Assembly: GCA_905221605.1 (NCBI GenBank)
Contig: CAJNDS010002606.1
Span: forward strand, 80,001 to 144,000
DNA length: 64,000 nucleotides
Source of the DNA: Symbiodinium natans
Taxonomy: Eukaryota > Sar > Dinophyceae > Suessiales > Symbiodiniaceae
Direction of reading: 5' to 3'
The notes beneath the pieces are model-generated. The model searched no databases. It was not told the origin of the DNA and saw nothing but the letters and a program-made list of their open reading frames with translations. Positions 31,345 to 43,099 of this stretch are shown piece by piece (position 1 is the first letter of the stretch; each line of letters begins with the position of its first letter). A program made the position numbers and the translations under genes.

Positions 31345-32624
31345 GTGCAAAGCTTTGTTGGTGCTACTCCAGAGAGACACCCGGCCCATCCTGGCCGTTC
31401 TTGGCGCTCTCCAGGTCCAGTCCATCCAGGACGCCCTCCACGTCGTCCAGTAGATCCACGAGCAGGCACAGCTTTCGGGTCTCGCATGAAAAGCCGTTTT
31501 CAGAGTGCATCTGCGTCAGGTCATCTCAAAAGAGCTCGAGAAGCAGCAGCCCCTCGAGCCGGAAGAAGCGGAGGAGGACTGCAAACAGGGACTTCCCTTT
31601 GTGAGTCAACTTTGCATGGGCCTGATTTCAGAACCGGCCACGGTCTCAGGTGCACAGGCAGGAGGCAGATGACGAAATCCTAGACTGACAGGAGACGAAA
31701 AAAGAGAAAGAAGTCTCGCAGCAGCTCCAGCAGAAGGCTCACTGGGGGGGCTCCTGGCAGTCCTGGCAGTCCTGGCAATCATGTCAGCACATGGTGGCGC
31801 GGATGTGGAAGTGCTTCCTTTCATGTGATAGATCGTCTCCATCTAGCAGCAGTTCTTCAAGTAAAAGCCACAGGCCAGTTGCTTCCTCTTTCTTACAGGC
31901 ATGACATGCTAGTTCTAGTCCTGTAGCCGCAAGCCGCACATTGACTGGAGGAAAAAGAAAAAAGGCAAGTTCACATCTGAAGCGCCGAGGTCTCAGAGCT
32001 CTCAGAGTGCTTTGTTTTTTCACACTTCTTCTTGGGAACTCAGCTGAGGCCTACTGATGGAGCAGCTGCTGGCGCTGCAGCCCGACACTTGGAGCTTGGG
32101 TGTTATCAAAGCTTGCTGTGATTTTCGCGCCCGCAAGGCTGCGGCTAATGCCGCCGCGCCTCAGCAGGCAGGGTCTTGGGGAAAGTTGAAAGTTCTTGCC
32201 TATTTTTTGCACATTTTTAGCACATTTTTTGCACTGACCTTTTGCGATGCTTGAAAGCCCGTAAAGCCTACAGACCATCTGAGGCGCAGGCGGTTGAGGA
32301 TCCGGAGACGGCGCAAGCCAAGAAGAGGGTCCGGGAGAGCAGCTTTTGAAAGCACCGAGCGCTTTCCGGACTGTACACAGACAGCATGAAGTTTTGTTTT
32401 TTTTGCCAAGGTGTTGGCTAAACTGACCGAGCTTCAAAAAGTTGAGCCAAAGGAGCAGAGAGCCAAGGCTGGCTGAGCCCACTGCTCCTTTACACCAGTT
32501 TTGTCCTTTTTTTGCAAAGTGCCCGCAGGAGTTCCGACTTCTCTTACGTGATTGGCATCCGGATAAGAATCCTGAGAAGAAGGATCGCACGGCCGCCTTG
32601 CTGTCTTGCAATCAAGTTGGATCT

Positions 32625-32666
<42 letters not shown>

Positions 32667-32732
32667 CAGGACATGGCCACGGCAGTGTTCCAGTTCCTCC
32701 AGAAGGGCAAGAGCTTGCTCAACCTCAAGTGA
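31345..32732 (+). CDS. Arg/Ser-rich protein with C-terminal J domain, multi-exon
   Basis: The last exons are well supported: 32411-32467 (VLAKLTELQKVEPKEQRAK), GC-AG intron of 52 bases, 32520-32582 (CPQEFRLLLRDWHPDKNPEK), GA-AG intron of 87 bases, 32670-32732 (DMATAVFQFLQKGKSLLNLK, stop TGA), all in phase 0. HPD with the following KNP is the hallmark of J domains, which stimulate Hsp70 ATPase; the helices around it are short, as in a C-terminal, diverged J domain. Upstream blocks in order: about 31490-31600 (SSRSSSPSSRKKRRRTAN), 31692-31736 (RRKKRKKSRSSSSRR, GC donor), about 32049-32190 (LLMEQLLALQPDTWSLGVIK) and about 32255-32342 (PSEAQAVEDPETAQAKKRVR). RS/KK-rich tracts suggest a nuclear, RNA-linked role (inference). 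The start and several junctions are unresolved. Confidence 0.7.
32583..32669 (+). other. GA-AG intron containing a (CT) microsatellite
   Basis: Bounded by AAG|GATCGC and CTCCAG|GACATG. Removing it joins the HPD motif exon to the last helix of the J domain in frame; leaving it in gives 29 extra residues (DRTAALLSC, then an SLSLSL run). The (CT)14 run at 32631-32659 forms its polypyrimidine tract. Confidence 0.75.
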
Positions 32733-33914
32733 GGAGAGGCAGGGGGCCCACGTGGAGTTTCGACGGTTTGGACAAGGAGTGGTGAGATGTTGAAATGATT
32801 CCGTTCGCTGTGCGATGCTCTACGTCTCTACGTTCCCGGCACAAGCTGGCCTGGCCAGGCCTGCTGGTGTGTGCGTCGCAGGATCCGTGAAGCCAGAACT
32901 CCGAGCATACCTCTGCTACAAATACCTGAGACGTAAAAGAAGTACACTACAGTATGCTACTGCGCCAACGATGTTTCGCACCTTCGATTGTATCACCAGG
33001 TATGGACTTCGCAAGTGTAGACTCTTACGCTAAGACATCTAAGACTTAAAAGGTACCGGTCTTGACCAGTGCTCGGCCCGACCCTAAGCCAAAACCACCT
33101 GAACTAATGCTCGCAGCACTGCTGAAATCGTCGCTGCCACGCTTGTGGGTACATAGACTGCTGCGTGTCTCGTGCTGCGAGAAATGGATACAAGTACGGG
33201 CCTCCTGCGTGTGTGCTGGCCGCTGCAGTCACCGTGCTGGACACTTCTTGACGCAATTTCTTCGTTGGGTTTCTCAGCTCAAGCATCCTGCCCGCTGCCC
33301 GTCCCTTGTGCTCAAGACTGTAATTTTAAAGGTGGCGATGCTGCGATCGTCGTAGTTTACTTGGATACAGTAGAGGCGTATGTCCGGAACATAATGCAAA
33401 GACGCCATTGATCATTTGCGAGCATTCAGCGCGCAACCTCTGATTGAAAGAATCTTCTTCAGTTTGAGGGCATAGATTCACGAACATTCAGTCCAATGAC
33501 TGCCATTCCTCCAATTCAAGCAGCTTCTTCAGTTTGAACATGTTTGCACGCATAGATTCCGACAACAAAACGGCAGCATGCGTTATGAATTGCGGCTTCC
33601 CCTGTACATAAAAAACTCAGCGCGGGTTGGATCCTCTGCTGAGCATGGAGGCTTCTTACGTACAACTGGCATGTTTATGATCTTTTTTTGCAGATGTTCT
33701 TGCTGATGGTGACGGCAGGATGCGAGGATACCGAAAGTCGTGCGCCATTCAGGGGGAAAAAAGGTAGGTTGTGTTCATTGCGTAGCCCGGTTCAAAGTTC
33801 TCGTGCTGCAAGTTTGACGGGTGCTTTCGCGTGCAAGCAGGCGTAGCAAGCCCAGAATTGGTGAATGTTGGGTATGGCTAACCGATGCACCGCACACCTC
33901 AGGTGGCACACTGT
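32733..33914. other. No certain gene
   Basis: 3' flank of the J-domain gene. The phrase CAGCTTCTTCAGTTTGA(A/G) or close variants and CATAGATTC occur twice (about 33445-33480 and 33520-33560), a short direct duplication. No exon-like block identified. Confidence 0.4.
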
Positions 33915-34229
<315 letters not shown>

Positions 34230-34385
34230 AAATGCGACAGCAGAGTGAGACGGGGCAGGGCGGTGCACGGTGCATGTGGCGCAAGTCCACCCCACAGATC
34301 CCCGCAGCATTCGGCGCATAGCTGCCCATAGCCACCCTGTAACCTAGCACTTGGAAACGTCGTTCTAGAATGTTCTTTTGATACT

Positions 34386-35300
34386 TTGGAGCCCAGGTTG
34401 CTGACATCACTGAGGGAATTCAAGATGAGATGCTTGCAGCGATGTGATGCGCTGAGCGCATCGTTGTCTCTCCAAGTGGCCCACGTCTCTACGGCTCTAT
34501 GGGGCGAGCTTCCTACATTCTCTTTGATCATGATGAGGTCCAGTCATATGCGCAACGCAGCTGCGGCCTGTGCAGAGGTTTGTGTGCGCTTCCCCAGAGG
34601 TTGCCAACAACAAGCATATACATGTATGATTCTGTATGATATATGCATATATGATACTCATGCCACGGCATCGCTTGCAAAGAGGCCGAAGTTGTTTTCG
34701 TTTTTAAGCAGTGGAGCCAAGGCCGCACGCATGCGATTGTTGCAGACGGCGCTTTCGCGCAGCTTAGACGAGGCACGTTGCAGCGGTGAGCAAGACGCTA
34801 AGAATTTGCAGCAGTGTCAGGCGCGACGGCAGCAAGTCTTTGCTGGACCCCCGCTACACGCTCAGCCGGTCTTGGTCATAGTCGTAATGGTAGAGGAAGT
34901 TCAGATTGTCTGCGAAGGCGAAATTCCTGAGCTAGTGCGCGAAAATACAATCCGAATCGAAGTCGTTCACTGCTTCGCGCAGAACCATCTCAAGTCAGTC
35001 TTTTCGGCAGAAGTGGACTCCTTGGCATGTCTCGGTCGTTTGCAGCCAGGCTGTCGGCAAGCTTGGCTGTCTCGTCGCAGGCACGGCGGTAAATCAGTGT
35101 TTTCTTGCATCCCAAGTCCCAGACCGTTACGGAAGCTGCATGGCAGAAATGGGCATACTGTAAACCTAACACTAGTCCTCCCAGCAAGCTCGCGACCCAG
35201 AAATGCACAGGGGCTCAGTCAACCAACCAACCCCGCACCGAGAGTAGCTTACAGCCATGCACAAATTTTCAAGCTCAACTTGTGTGCCTCTTGTTCTTGA
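34386..35300 (+). CDS. Open frame of 304 codons, unassigned
   Basis: A long plus-strand frame with a plausible block at 34680-34850 (AKRPKLFSFLSSGAKAARMR, then ALSRSLDEARCSGEQDAKNL). Codon use is mixed. On the opposite strand 34953-34885 reads LRNFAFADNLNFLYHYDYD with stronger GC3 bias after a CACTAG acceptor, so part of this plus-strand frame may be antisense of a real exon. No domain recognised on either strand. Confidence 0.3.
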   Translation: MEPRLLTSLREFKMRCLQRCDALSASLSLQVAHVSTALWGELPTFSLIMMRSSHMRNAAAACAEVCVRFPRGCQQQAYTCMILYDICIYDTHATASLAKRPKLFSFLSSGAKAARMRLLQTALSRSLDEARCSGEQDAKNLQQCQARRQQVFAGPPLHAQPVLVIVVMVEEVQIVCEGEIPELVRENTIRIEVVHCFAQNHLKSVFSAEVDSLACLGRLQPGCRQAWLSRRRHGGKSVFSCIPSPRPLRKLHGRNGHTVNLTLVLPASSRPRNAQGLSQPTNPAPRVAYSHAQIFKLNLCASCS

Positions 35301-35315
35301 CAGACTCCTGAACGT

Positions 35316-36047
35316 TTAGTTGCGTTTAGGATCGCGCCTGCGCTTACATGCTTCTTGCAGGACACGAAGCGAGTCTTGCACCAAGTCTTGTTTCGTCGGT
35401 GTGCCACGCAAGTTCGAAAAAGTCTTCTTGTCATCCGGACGTGGGGCACATTCAAGTGTTAGGCAACGCTCGTGAGACAAATTCGCGCAAAGCTCGACTC
35501 GCAGGCCATGGAAGTTGGTCCTTAATGAACTCGCGGACGCTAGATTGACACTCCAGCTGCACCCCGCACTCCAGGGCGAGACACCTGCGAATTTCTTGCG
35601 TGCGCGGTCAGTGGTGGCAGCCTCAGTTTCGGCTTCCATGTCGGCGCATCCTGGCACTCTGATTTGCGAGGCTGCAAGCCAAGGGCTTCTGAGCCGGGAC
35701 GAGTTTTTGGCCTGCATTGCGGGTCCCCTAAACCGTGTAGTGACTTGTGATGACCGGTGCCTTTCGTAGACGGTTGTGGTCATGCGGTGGTGGCGTGGTG
35801 CATGCAAGGCTTCTCTCAACCTTGCAGTGAGTCTGCAACCCAGGAGTTCCGCGCCTTCTTTTGTAGCTAGGCCTTCACGTCTGCTTCTGAAGGCCATTCT
35901 GATGTCTTGGAGCTCTTCGCCTTCGCTGTAGGCAGCTCTCAGCTTACCAACAAAGGAACAAGGCAGCTCATCTTTAAGGGACGGGGCATCTTCGGGTTGC
36001 TCCAACCCAGGCACCGAGAGGGACACGGCAGTGCTGGAAGAAATCAC
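35316..36047 (-). CDS. Hypothetical protein, 243 codons (minus strand)
   Basis: Starts MISSSTAVSLSVPGLEQPED and runs open to TAA at 35316, with balanced composition: LRAAYSEGEELQDIRMAFRS, later FHGLRVELCANLSHERCLTL, and a basic C-terminus (LQEACKRRRDPKRN). Cys and His are scattered without a clear zinc motif. The composition is more protein-like than the opposite strand. It could be an intronless gene, one large exon or a retrocopy; I do not recognise the family. Confidence 0.45.
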   Translation of the reverse strand: MISSSTAVSLSVPGLEQPEDAPSLKDELPCSFVGKLRAAYSEGEELQDIRMAFRSRREGLATKEGAELLGCRLTARLREALHAPRHHRMTTTVYERHRSSQVTTRFRGPAMQAKNSSRLRSPWLAASQIRVPGCADMEAETEAATTDRARKKFAGVSPWSAGCSWSVNLASASSLRTNFHGLRVELCANLSHERCLTLECAPRPDDKKTFSNLRGTPTKQDLVQDSLRVLQEACKRRRDPKRN

Positions 36048-36218
36048 GCAGGCGCTGTACTTGTTTCTTTGCCTTCCCCAAGTCGCCGCACACGTTCGTA
36101 CAGTTTTGACCTTCAGGCGCTGGAGTTGCCTACTTCCCCTACCATGAATGGAAGCTCACACCTTGGTCCGCACCCCTGGGTGTCACAGAGAACGTGGGAA
36201 GGGCTGCAAAAGAGGCTG

Positions 36219-36254
36219 GTTTAGGGTTTAGGGCTTAGGGTTTAGGGTTTAGGC
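36219..36254. repeat. Interstitial telomere-type repeat (TTTAGGG)n
   Basis: Five units of TTTAGGG, one changed to CTTAGGG and the last to TTTAGGC, in the orientation opposite to the tract at 29762. Confidence 0.93.
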
Positions 36255-36285
36255 TTTGGATTGCAATCTTGGCTTCCATGAGGCT

Positions 36286-36345
36286 GTGCCAATGGGCCTT
36301 TGGCCAATGGGCCTTTGGCCAATGGGTCCTGTGCCAATGGGTACA
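36286..36345. repeat. Short tandem repeat GGCCAATGGGCCTTT
   Basis: Four copies of a 15-base unit that is itself nearly palindromic (GGCCAATGGGCCTTTGGCC). Related words occur at 27098-27290. Confidence 0.9.
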
Positions 36346-38970
36346 GCACATCCCCGCTCAGCCCTGAGGCCCGCATCGTACCTCCACACAGGATCCATGG
36401 TGACCCTTCGTTGTGGCATCATAGTGGCATAGTAAGATGGCCACTTACGACCTTTCTACGCCGTGCTGTATGATGCTGTATGTCTCCAGGACATGGAAAA
36501 AATCAGAATTTAAATCGCGCAAGCGTAAAACAGGCACGCGCTGTGCGGGGTTGGGGGTACGGCATAAGCTCAGAGTTCAGGCAAAAAATTCGTCATGCCA
36601 TTGGGGGGGGGACGGCGTTGGAAACGCTGGATGCCTGACTTCAAAACGAAAGCGTGCAGAATCATATGTGAGATATCTTTGCCTTTTGGCGTTGCCCGAA
36701 GATCTCATAGAGTCCTAGACGCCACATGGATGAAGCACGGAGGCTGAGAGAGTTGTGGGACGTGTCCGAAGTGCTGTCGGTCGGTCCAATCGCCCCTTCG
36801 ACGAGGCGAGGCCTGTGATGAGAGTTGCCTCAAGCCACCCCCCAACCCTCAACGTACTAAATGAAATCCAAGCAGACGTCAGCGTGAACGTCTTTGTCTG
36901 GCCTCAAGGTAGCGAAACGAAGCGAAGGAATGCGAAACGCTGTGTGTTGACTTGACTTGACTTGTCTCAGGTTTTCCGTGGCTTCTGCAAGTCCGGAGGT
37001 CGAGGAGTCTGGTGCTCAGGGCGGACACCTAACTTGGCAAATCGTGTCTCTAGATTGATGCCATTGACATCCTCTGAGCCCATATGAGACACTGCATTGT
37101 GGCCAAAGTGACAGGACGCTGACCTGGGGGCTTCCTTAGCTTGCTGACAAAAGCCCAGGCTACGACCATGAGCCGGGCCGACCTGGCACGAGCCCGGAGC
37201 CCTGCATCGCCCCAGCGGTTGTCTCAAGAGTATATTATTGGGTTTGGTCTTGGAGTTGAAGGTTTCTTATCGGGTTTGTGGGTCTCGTGATGTCTCGTGA
37301 TGTGGGTAGCTTAGCAGGTGAAGGTTTTCCAACTTGATGGTTCGATCTATTTGGGGTGCAGCTGGAGTCCAGTTGCGGAGGTTCTTTCGACCTTCGAACC
37401 GGACATTGATCCGGAGGCCGTTTTGGGAGGGCAACCAGCGGGATGAAGCGCCGAAGCGGCGAAGCGGAGCCCGACACGTTTCTTATTTTTGGGAAGGTGG
37501 TGGCTCGGCTCTGGCGCCTCACGGTTCCTGAGGGCGCTGGGCCCTCGCTTTCTCAGCTTCCGTTAGAGAATGTGTTCCAAACTAAAAATCCACTCGGAAC
37601 AGGCCCCAGGCCTGGACTTCAGCAACTTCTGCACTTGGTTCTGTCCCGGAGGGCGAGCTCTGGCACTCCTGAGCATGTCTTTTTTCCGTCCCCACAGTGC
37701 AGCTGCAACATGGTGTGATCATAGCTTGTGACATCCGGTGACATACCGGACCTTGGCGACCATAGCTTATGACATCGCAGTGCGCTTCGCCAGCCGGGCC
37801 TTACATCAATCGGGACTGGAAACCTGGGTGAGACGCAGATGCTGTCCGAATCCAAGCACGATCCCGAGATCTGCCTTTTGACGAGTTACACCGAAGCCGA
37901 GGTCCCAGTTGCTGGACAAGAGCGGCGGGTTGCCTCGGTCCAAGACACGTTGCCGTTGGGTCATCGGATGCGCCTGCGGCACGCTTGCGGCATGCCTGCT
38001 TGCGGCCAGGTCAAGAACGCCCAGTGGGGGTGTCCTGTCTCCGATGTCAGCTTCGCTGCCCAATCTGCAGCTCGAGATGGAGCCTTAATCTGCTAGTCGA
38101 GCATGCCCGCTTTGACTGAGCCTCGACCAAGGGCGCTCCCCCTATCACCGCAGTTGCCTGAGGTTGTGCGCATGAAGTATCAGACGCAGTGGACATGACA
38201 TCGCACGAATGCCAACTGTCGTCGGCTTGCAGGGGGGCTCGTCTTGCAAGTACGTTGGCGCCAGAGCAGCTGTCTGCAGAGTGGCGGCAGGCGGCAATAT
38301 GTGGCAATTGCCATTTGTTTCGATCTGACTCTCGAGCTACTTGTAGAGCATGTATGGAGCATCTTGTAGAAGAAAGTGGGAGCGCAGGATCGGCCCCGAA
38401 GTGCGTGGCCGACGTGGCCGGCCCTGGAGGCCACGGAGCCAGAGCCGCACACGTCACATCACTGCACAGGACTCTTTCAGAGCCACTTCCGAGTCGGAGC
38501 GCGAGTGTGTGGCCCGTGTGGCCCGTGTGGCCACAGGCTGCGCACACCCAGCCGCCGCTTTCAGCTCGCCTGTCGCTGCCTGGCACCCGGATTATCTCGG
38601 TTTGTCATGGTGGTGCCATGTTGCCCCTTTACCGTTAGTTACCTCCAAGGGATGTTGCGTTAGCCCAAGTGAGGTTGTCGCAGGAGGACTTCCCTGCCAT
38701 TGCATGCCCCGGGCTGAGGAAAGAGACGGGGAAGGGATCCCTTCTGTTGCTCTGTCCTCGTCAGAGCACATCCTTGGCATGCGAAGAAAAGTGCTCTGGG
38801 GGCAAGGCCTGAGTCGCCTGCAAAATCACCTGGTTTCCAAGGGCCAGCTTCTCACATCCACGCGCTGTCGCACGTTTTTTGCATCCTTTTGTTGGGTTTT
38901 GTTGTCCGATGGGGCCTTCATGACTCTGTGAGCTGCACGCCTCGCATATCTTTGCATCCATCTCTCGCAT
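36346..38970. other. No certain gene
   Basis: Several frames of 80-190 codons on both strands, none convincing. The best candidates are plus-strand blocks at about 38265-38400 (LSAEWRQAAICGNCHLFRSD, Cys-rich) and 37443-37530. GTGTGGCCCGTGTGGCC is duplicated at 38508-38532. A G8 run stands at 36603-36610. Confidence 0.35.
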
Positions 38971-38973
38971 CCA

Positions 38974-41254
38974 GGCCTCACCGTGAACTCTGCTTTTGTC
39001 TTGTACGATGCCCATATGGAGCAGGCCAGGGGGGGTCCAGGGGCCGAGAGCGCAGGCCGATGAAAGTCTCGTGTGAGCTGTGCAGGCGGTCTCGCAAGAA
39101 GGTGCCGGACTCGGTACAGCTATGGTCTATTATGATCTGTGCTGTGCAGCGGAATAGGCTCCTCAACTGCATGTCGGTGGTAAAAGTGGCCAAACCGTGG
39201 TGCAGAATGGCCAAGGCTTTATGTCGGCAGTTGAGCACCACGGCTTCCCGCTGTCGAGATCCGAGGCTCGCGGGTAGACGTGATCAAAGGTGTGACCAAA
39301 TTGTAGCTCCGCCTGTTGAGCTGCCTTGTTAGCTGCCGCCTCGCCGAGGCTGACATGCTCTTTAACCGGCTTGCCCGGCGGAAGCTGAACCAGCCTCCGA
39401 GCCTGTCCTTCGAGGATGTTTGTGTTTTGTTGTGGCTTGTTCGGTTTCACTTGGAATGCTCTAGACCAGGACTTCCAAGCTTGCATGATGAGCTTGCCGA
39501 ATCCTCTCCCGCAGGCTCGCAGCCCCTTGTAGCGGAGGGATGCTTGGGGGCTTCTCATGCGCTGCTACTTTGCGGTTCGGGCCGGTTGGGAGACTTTTCT
39601 GTTTTGTTTCAGGCGCAGTGGGCCTGGCTCTCGGGCAGAGTTGCAAGCAGCTTGTCTATGCTTGTGTGGCCGTTGCATAAGGGAAGGGACCTGATCAAGT
39701 CCGTGGACAAGATAACCCGTTCCCAAGGCGAGCATGCTGCATGCCTGTGCGTGCCATGTGCTTCATTGCCAGAATTGTAAGTGCTGCGCCTCGACCGCCT
39801 CGCCTCGACGGCCTCGGCCCGACAGGCAAAGCCCGAGGAACCCACTTCCCAGCACGTGAGATCTCGGTTCCACTCAAATGTCCAACGTTGAATGAGAAGC
39901 GGGGGTGGAGGTGGCCGGGGGACCTTACACATCGGGCCGTACTGTGTGAGGTGGGAAACCAGAGGGCCCCTTGGGTAGCTTCCGATGCTTACGGCCAGGC
40001 CGAAATCTGGCCACACTAGTGAACTGCTCCAGGAACACCGCTGGAGAATCTCTTCAAACAGCTTGGAGCAGAATCGGCAGCTTCCTCAGAGCTTGGGGAA
40101 GGTTGGGCTTAGCTCCTTGGCACGTTTCCCTGCCAAGGTAGCAGCACTCGACGTTCAAGCGGTTCTGTCAGGGCCTTGGATTGAGCACAACTCCACGGTC
40201 CGGCGAGCAAATGCAGTGGCTTGGAGGTGGACTCTAGATGTCATGAGTGTCTCCGCCCAGGTCGAGATACTCTCCTCAGCCTCTCAGCACTGCACAGTGG
40301 TCAAACTTGTGCCTCAGTCGGCACTTCTAGTGTCTCTTGGAGAGTACATGGCTAATGGGTCTACGCATCGAGGAAGCTTTTGCCCAGTGGTTCTCATACA
40401 AGCTGGTCGTGAAGTCCCTCAGTCCTTTTGAAGCATCAGGCTGCCCTTGCTGGACAAGAAGCCCGATGGGTCTGTGTTGCATTCTAAGACTCTAAGAAGC
40501 GGCCCAGGGAGCTCTGTGCGGTGGGCTGCCCTCCCTCGTGAGGCTGTGGCCCACGATGTTGAGATGGGCTGGAGTCGAGACGTCGTCCACTTAATCAGGA
40601 GCTGGGCCTTGCCAGTCAATCTTTCACAGGACAGTTCACAAGAAGCACTAAGGTCGGGACCAGCCCCACCAGCCGCGCTCCGAGACTCTTGTGCGTTCTT
40701 CTGTGTGCGGGTGTGGGGTAGCACCCTTGCCAGGTCAAGCCCGTGTCGCCTGCGCCGCCAAACTTTCCCGTGGCAGTTGCAAAGCCAACAGCACCAGCAC
40801 CAGCAACGGTACCGTCACCTGCGGCTGTCCCTCCTGTTCCTGCTGCAGCCTTAAAGAAGAGAAAGCCTTCTGGGTTAGTCAATGGATGCAGAGCTTTTCT
40901 GCAGGCACGGCCGGCATCTTCACCATCGCCACCAGCGCCTTCCCCACCGGGGGCATGCAAGCCCCTTGCTCCCGTTCCAGTGCAAGGCCAAGCCTACCGT
41001 TGAGGTTGACGATGACACCAGAAAACTGTTGTCGTCGGTTCACCAAGGCGCAACCTGCATCTTCTCCATCCCCACCTGCGCCACCTCGTCCACTAGCTCC
41101 CACTCCAGTGCCAGCAAGCAGCTTAATGTCGGTTTCAGCCAGCATTGGTCAGATGAAGCCATGTGAGGCACGCCCCTTGTCCTCTCCCTCGCCTCCAACG
41201 CCTCCCGGCACCATTGCCGGCAGAACATTTCCAGCAACATCCTTGGATGACTGA
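38974..41254 (+). CDS. Hypothetical protein with Pro-rich repeats, multi-exon
   Basis: Plus-strand exon-like blocks bounded by AG|G: 38974-39029 (LTVNSAFVLYDAHMEQA); 39349-39413 (ADMLFNRLARRKLNQPPSLS); 39613-39711 (AQWAWLSGRVASSLSMLVWP, then LHKGRDLIKSVDK); about 40140-40400 (ALDVQAVLSGPWIEHNSTVR, later VVKLVPQSALLVSLGEYM); and 40743-41254, where Pro-rich segments repeat: ARPASSPSPPAPSPPG, AQPASSPSPPAPPRPLAP and ARPLSSPSPPTPPG, the last ending SLDD and TGA. The basic LKKRKPSG near 40850 could be a nuclear targeting signal (inference). Blocks may belong to more than one gene. No enzyme domain recognised. Confidence 0.45.
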
Positions 41255-41464
41255 GTGGGTACTCACAACCGACATGTCCATACTTGTGTATGGTGTCCTC
41301 TCATGATGGCAAGGTTCCCCCGCTGCCACCTCCGTCGCAAGCTCAATCAGTGTGTTGATTAGATGTAAAAATGAAAACCACGAGAGAGCCCATCAGGCGT
41401 GCTGATAAGGGGAAGACTTAACATGAGAGTAATAAAAACAAGAAGCAGAGTAGTGGTAGTAAGA

Positions 41465-41469
<5 letters not shown>

Positions 41470-41502
<33 letters not shown>
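41470..41502. repeat. (AG)16 microsatellite
   Basis: Perfect AG run. The following 41503-41970 contains no gene that I can support. Confidence 0.93.
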
Positions 41503-41505
<3 letters not shown>

Positions 41506-41969
41506 AGCGGCGGTGTAGTGTTTTTACCGTTTTAACCCAGACAAAGCAGCGGCGACGTCGCCATTGTCGAATGGTTCGCTTGTAGGGTGACAGAAAGTCA
41601 CGACGACAGTCGCCTGCACGCACTCCCTTGGATATCTGGGGGGGACCCCCGAACAAGAATGGCGAGCACATTTTTCGCCCAAACGCCCTGAGACAGAAGC
41701 AGCTGCCTTTCAACCGGGGGTTCTTCAGGATCCTGGCCGAACCTGCTGCCATCACAGGCTCAAAGCCCTTGGACCAAATGACGCGAGGCAGCAACGTCAC
41801 GAAAGCTAGCTCTTTGGAGCTTGAAAAACGGCTTGCGGTGACCTTCTGCCTGGTATCTGAGGGGTGTAAGGTCACACGAGTAGTACTAGTAATACGGGTG
41901 AAGATGGGCATGAACATTAACAGAGCAAGGAAGATAATCATAAGGTCATGATGATTTCGGTCAGAGACA

Positions 41970-42004
<35 letters not shown>

Positions 42005-42360
42005 CCTCCCCCCAGGCGCCATGAAAGAAAGATACAGAAAGAGAGAGAGGAAGAGGGAGCGAGAGAGAGAGCGAGAGAGAGAGAGAGAGATAGAGAGAAA
42101 GAGAGAGAGAGAGAGAGAGGAGAAGAAGAAGAAGAAGAAGAAGGATAAGAGGAAGAAGAAGAAGAATCAGAAGAATAAGAAGAATAAGAAGAATAAGAAG
42201 AATAAGAAGAATAAGAAGAATAAGAAGAATAAGAAGAACAAGAAGAATAAGAAGAATAAGAAGAATAAGAAGAATAAGAAGAATAAGAATAATAAGAAGA
42301 ATAAGAAGAATAATAAGAAGAACAAGAAGAATAGTAAGAAGAAAAATAAGAAGAAGAAGG
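41970..42360. repeat. Purine microsatellite complex: (GA)n, (GAA)n, (AAGAAT)n
   Basis: GA runs at 41971-42001 and 42030-42120, GAA trinucleotides at 42120-42150, then about 30 AAGAAT/AAGAAC hexamers to 42360. The plus frame reads (KNKKNKK)n and the minus frame (FFLFFLFFL)n or (LLILLILLI)n; none is a gene. Confidence 0.96.
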
Positions 42361-42463
42361 GGGTGAACGTTAAACGCCAAGTCTCAGTTCTCGGTCTCAC
42401 GACGGGACCGGATCCGGGCGCACACTCGCACGGGGCCCCGTTAGGGGACCCCTCATGCCCTGC

Positions 42464-42597
42464 AGAAGAAGAAGCAGAAGAAGAAGAATAAACAGAAGAA
42501 GAAGAAGCAGAAGAAGCAGAAGAAGCAGAAGAAGAAGAAGAAGAAGAAGAAGAAGAAGAAGAAGAAGAAGAAGAAGAAGAAGAAGAAGAAGAAGAGA
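42464..42597. repeat. (GAA)n/(AGAAGC)n trinucleotide array
   Basis: About 45 near-perfect GAA triplets with a few GCA variants at the left. It is separated from the hexamer array by a non-repetitive GC-rich segment (42361-42455). Long (GAA)n can form triplexes. Confidence 0.96.
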
Positions 42598-43099
42598 GGA
42601 GACCTGCGGCCTCGAATACAGAGGCGGGCTCGGACGCCCGGGGGGCTTGCCCCCGTGCCCCAAAACAGCTAAGAAGGAAAGAAAGAAATAAAGACACAGA
42701 AATACAGAAATAAAGAACGAAAGACGTGCACAAGAAGGAATGAAAATAGAGAGAGACAGAGAGACAGACCAATGGACGATGCGCGCCCTTCGGGGCGGCC
42801 TCCTCTCTCGGGGGGGGGCCATGCGTGCAGAGAGAGAGAGAGACAGACAGACAGAGAACGTGTAAATTGTGTCCTGCCGGTCGGGCAACTTGCGTGTGTG
42901 GAAGTGTCACACGCCGACTTGGGAGTCCGGACCGACACTCTTCGGCCCTCTTCCAGCAGCAGAAGCGAGAAATGAAAGAGAAAAGCTGCATGAAGCTGGC
43001 CTTCAAGCAAGGTCTGCTTCCAGCATTGGTGGTCCTGTCCCAAGTGCAATATCTTGTTGAGCAAATTCGCGAACCTTCTTGAAGAGATCTGGAAAGTAA

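Noticed and set aside
32445-32460. TTGAGCCAAAG, resembling a reverse-strand spliced leader
   Set aside because: It codes VEPKE within a supported exon of the J-domain gene and matches only ten bases.
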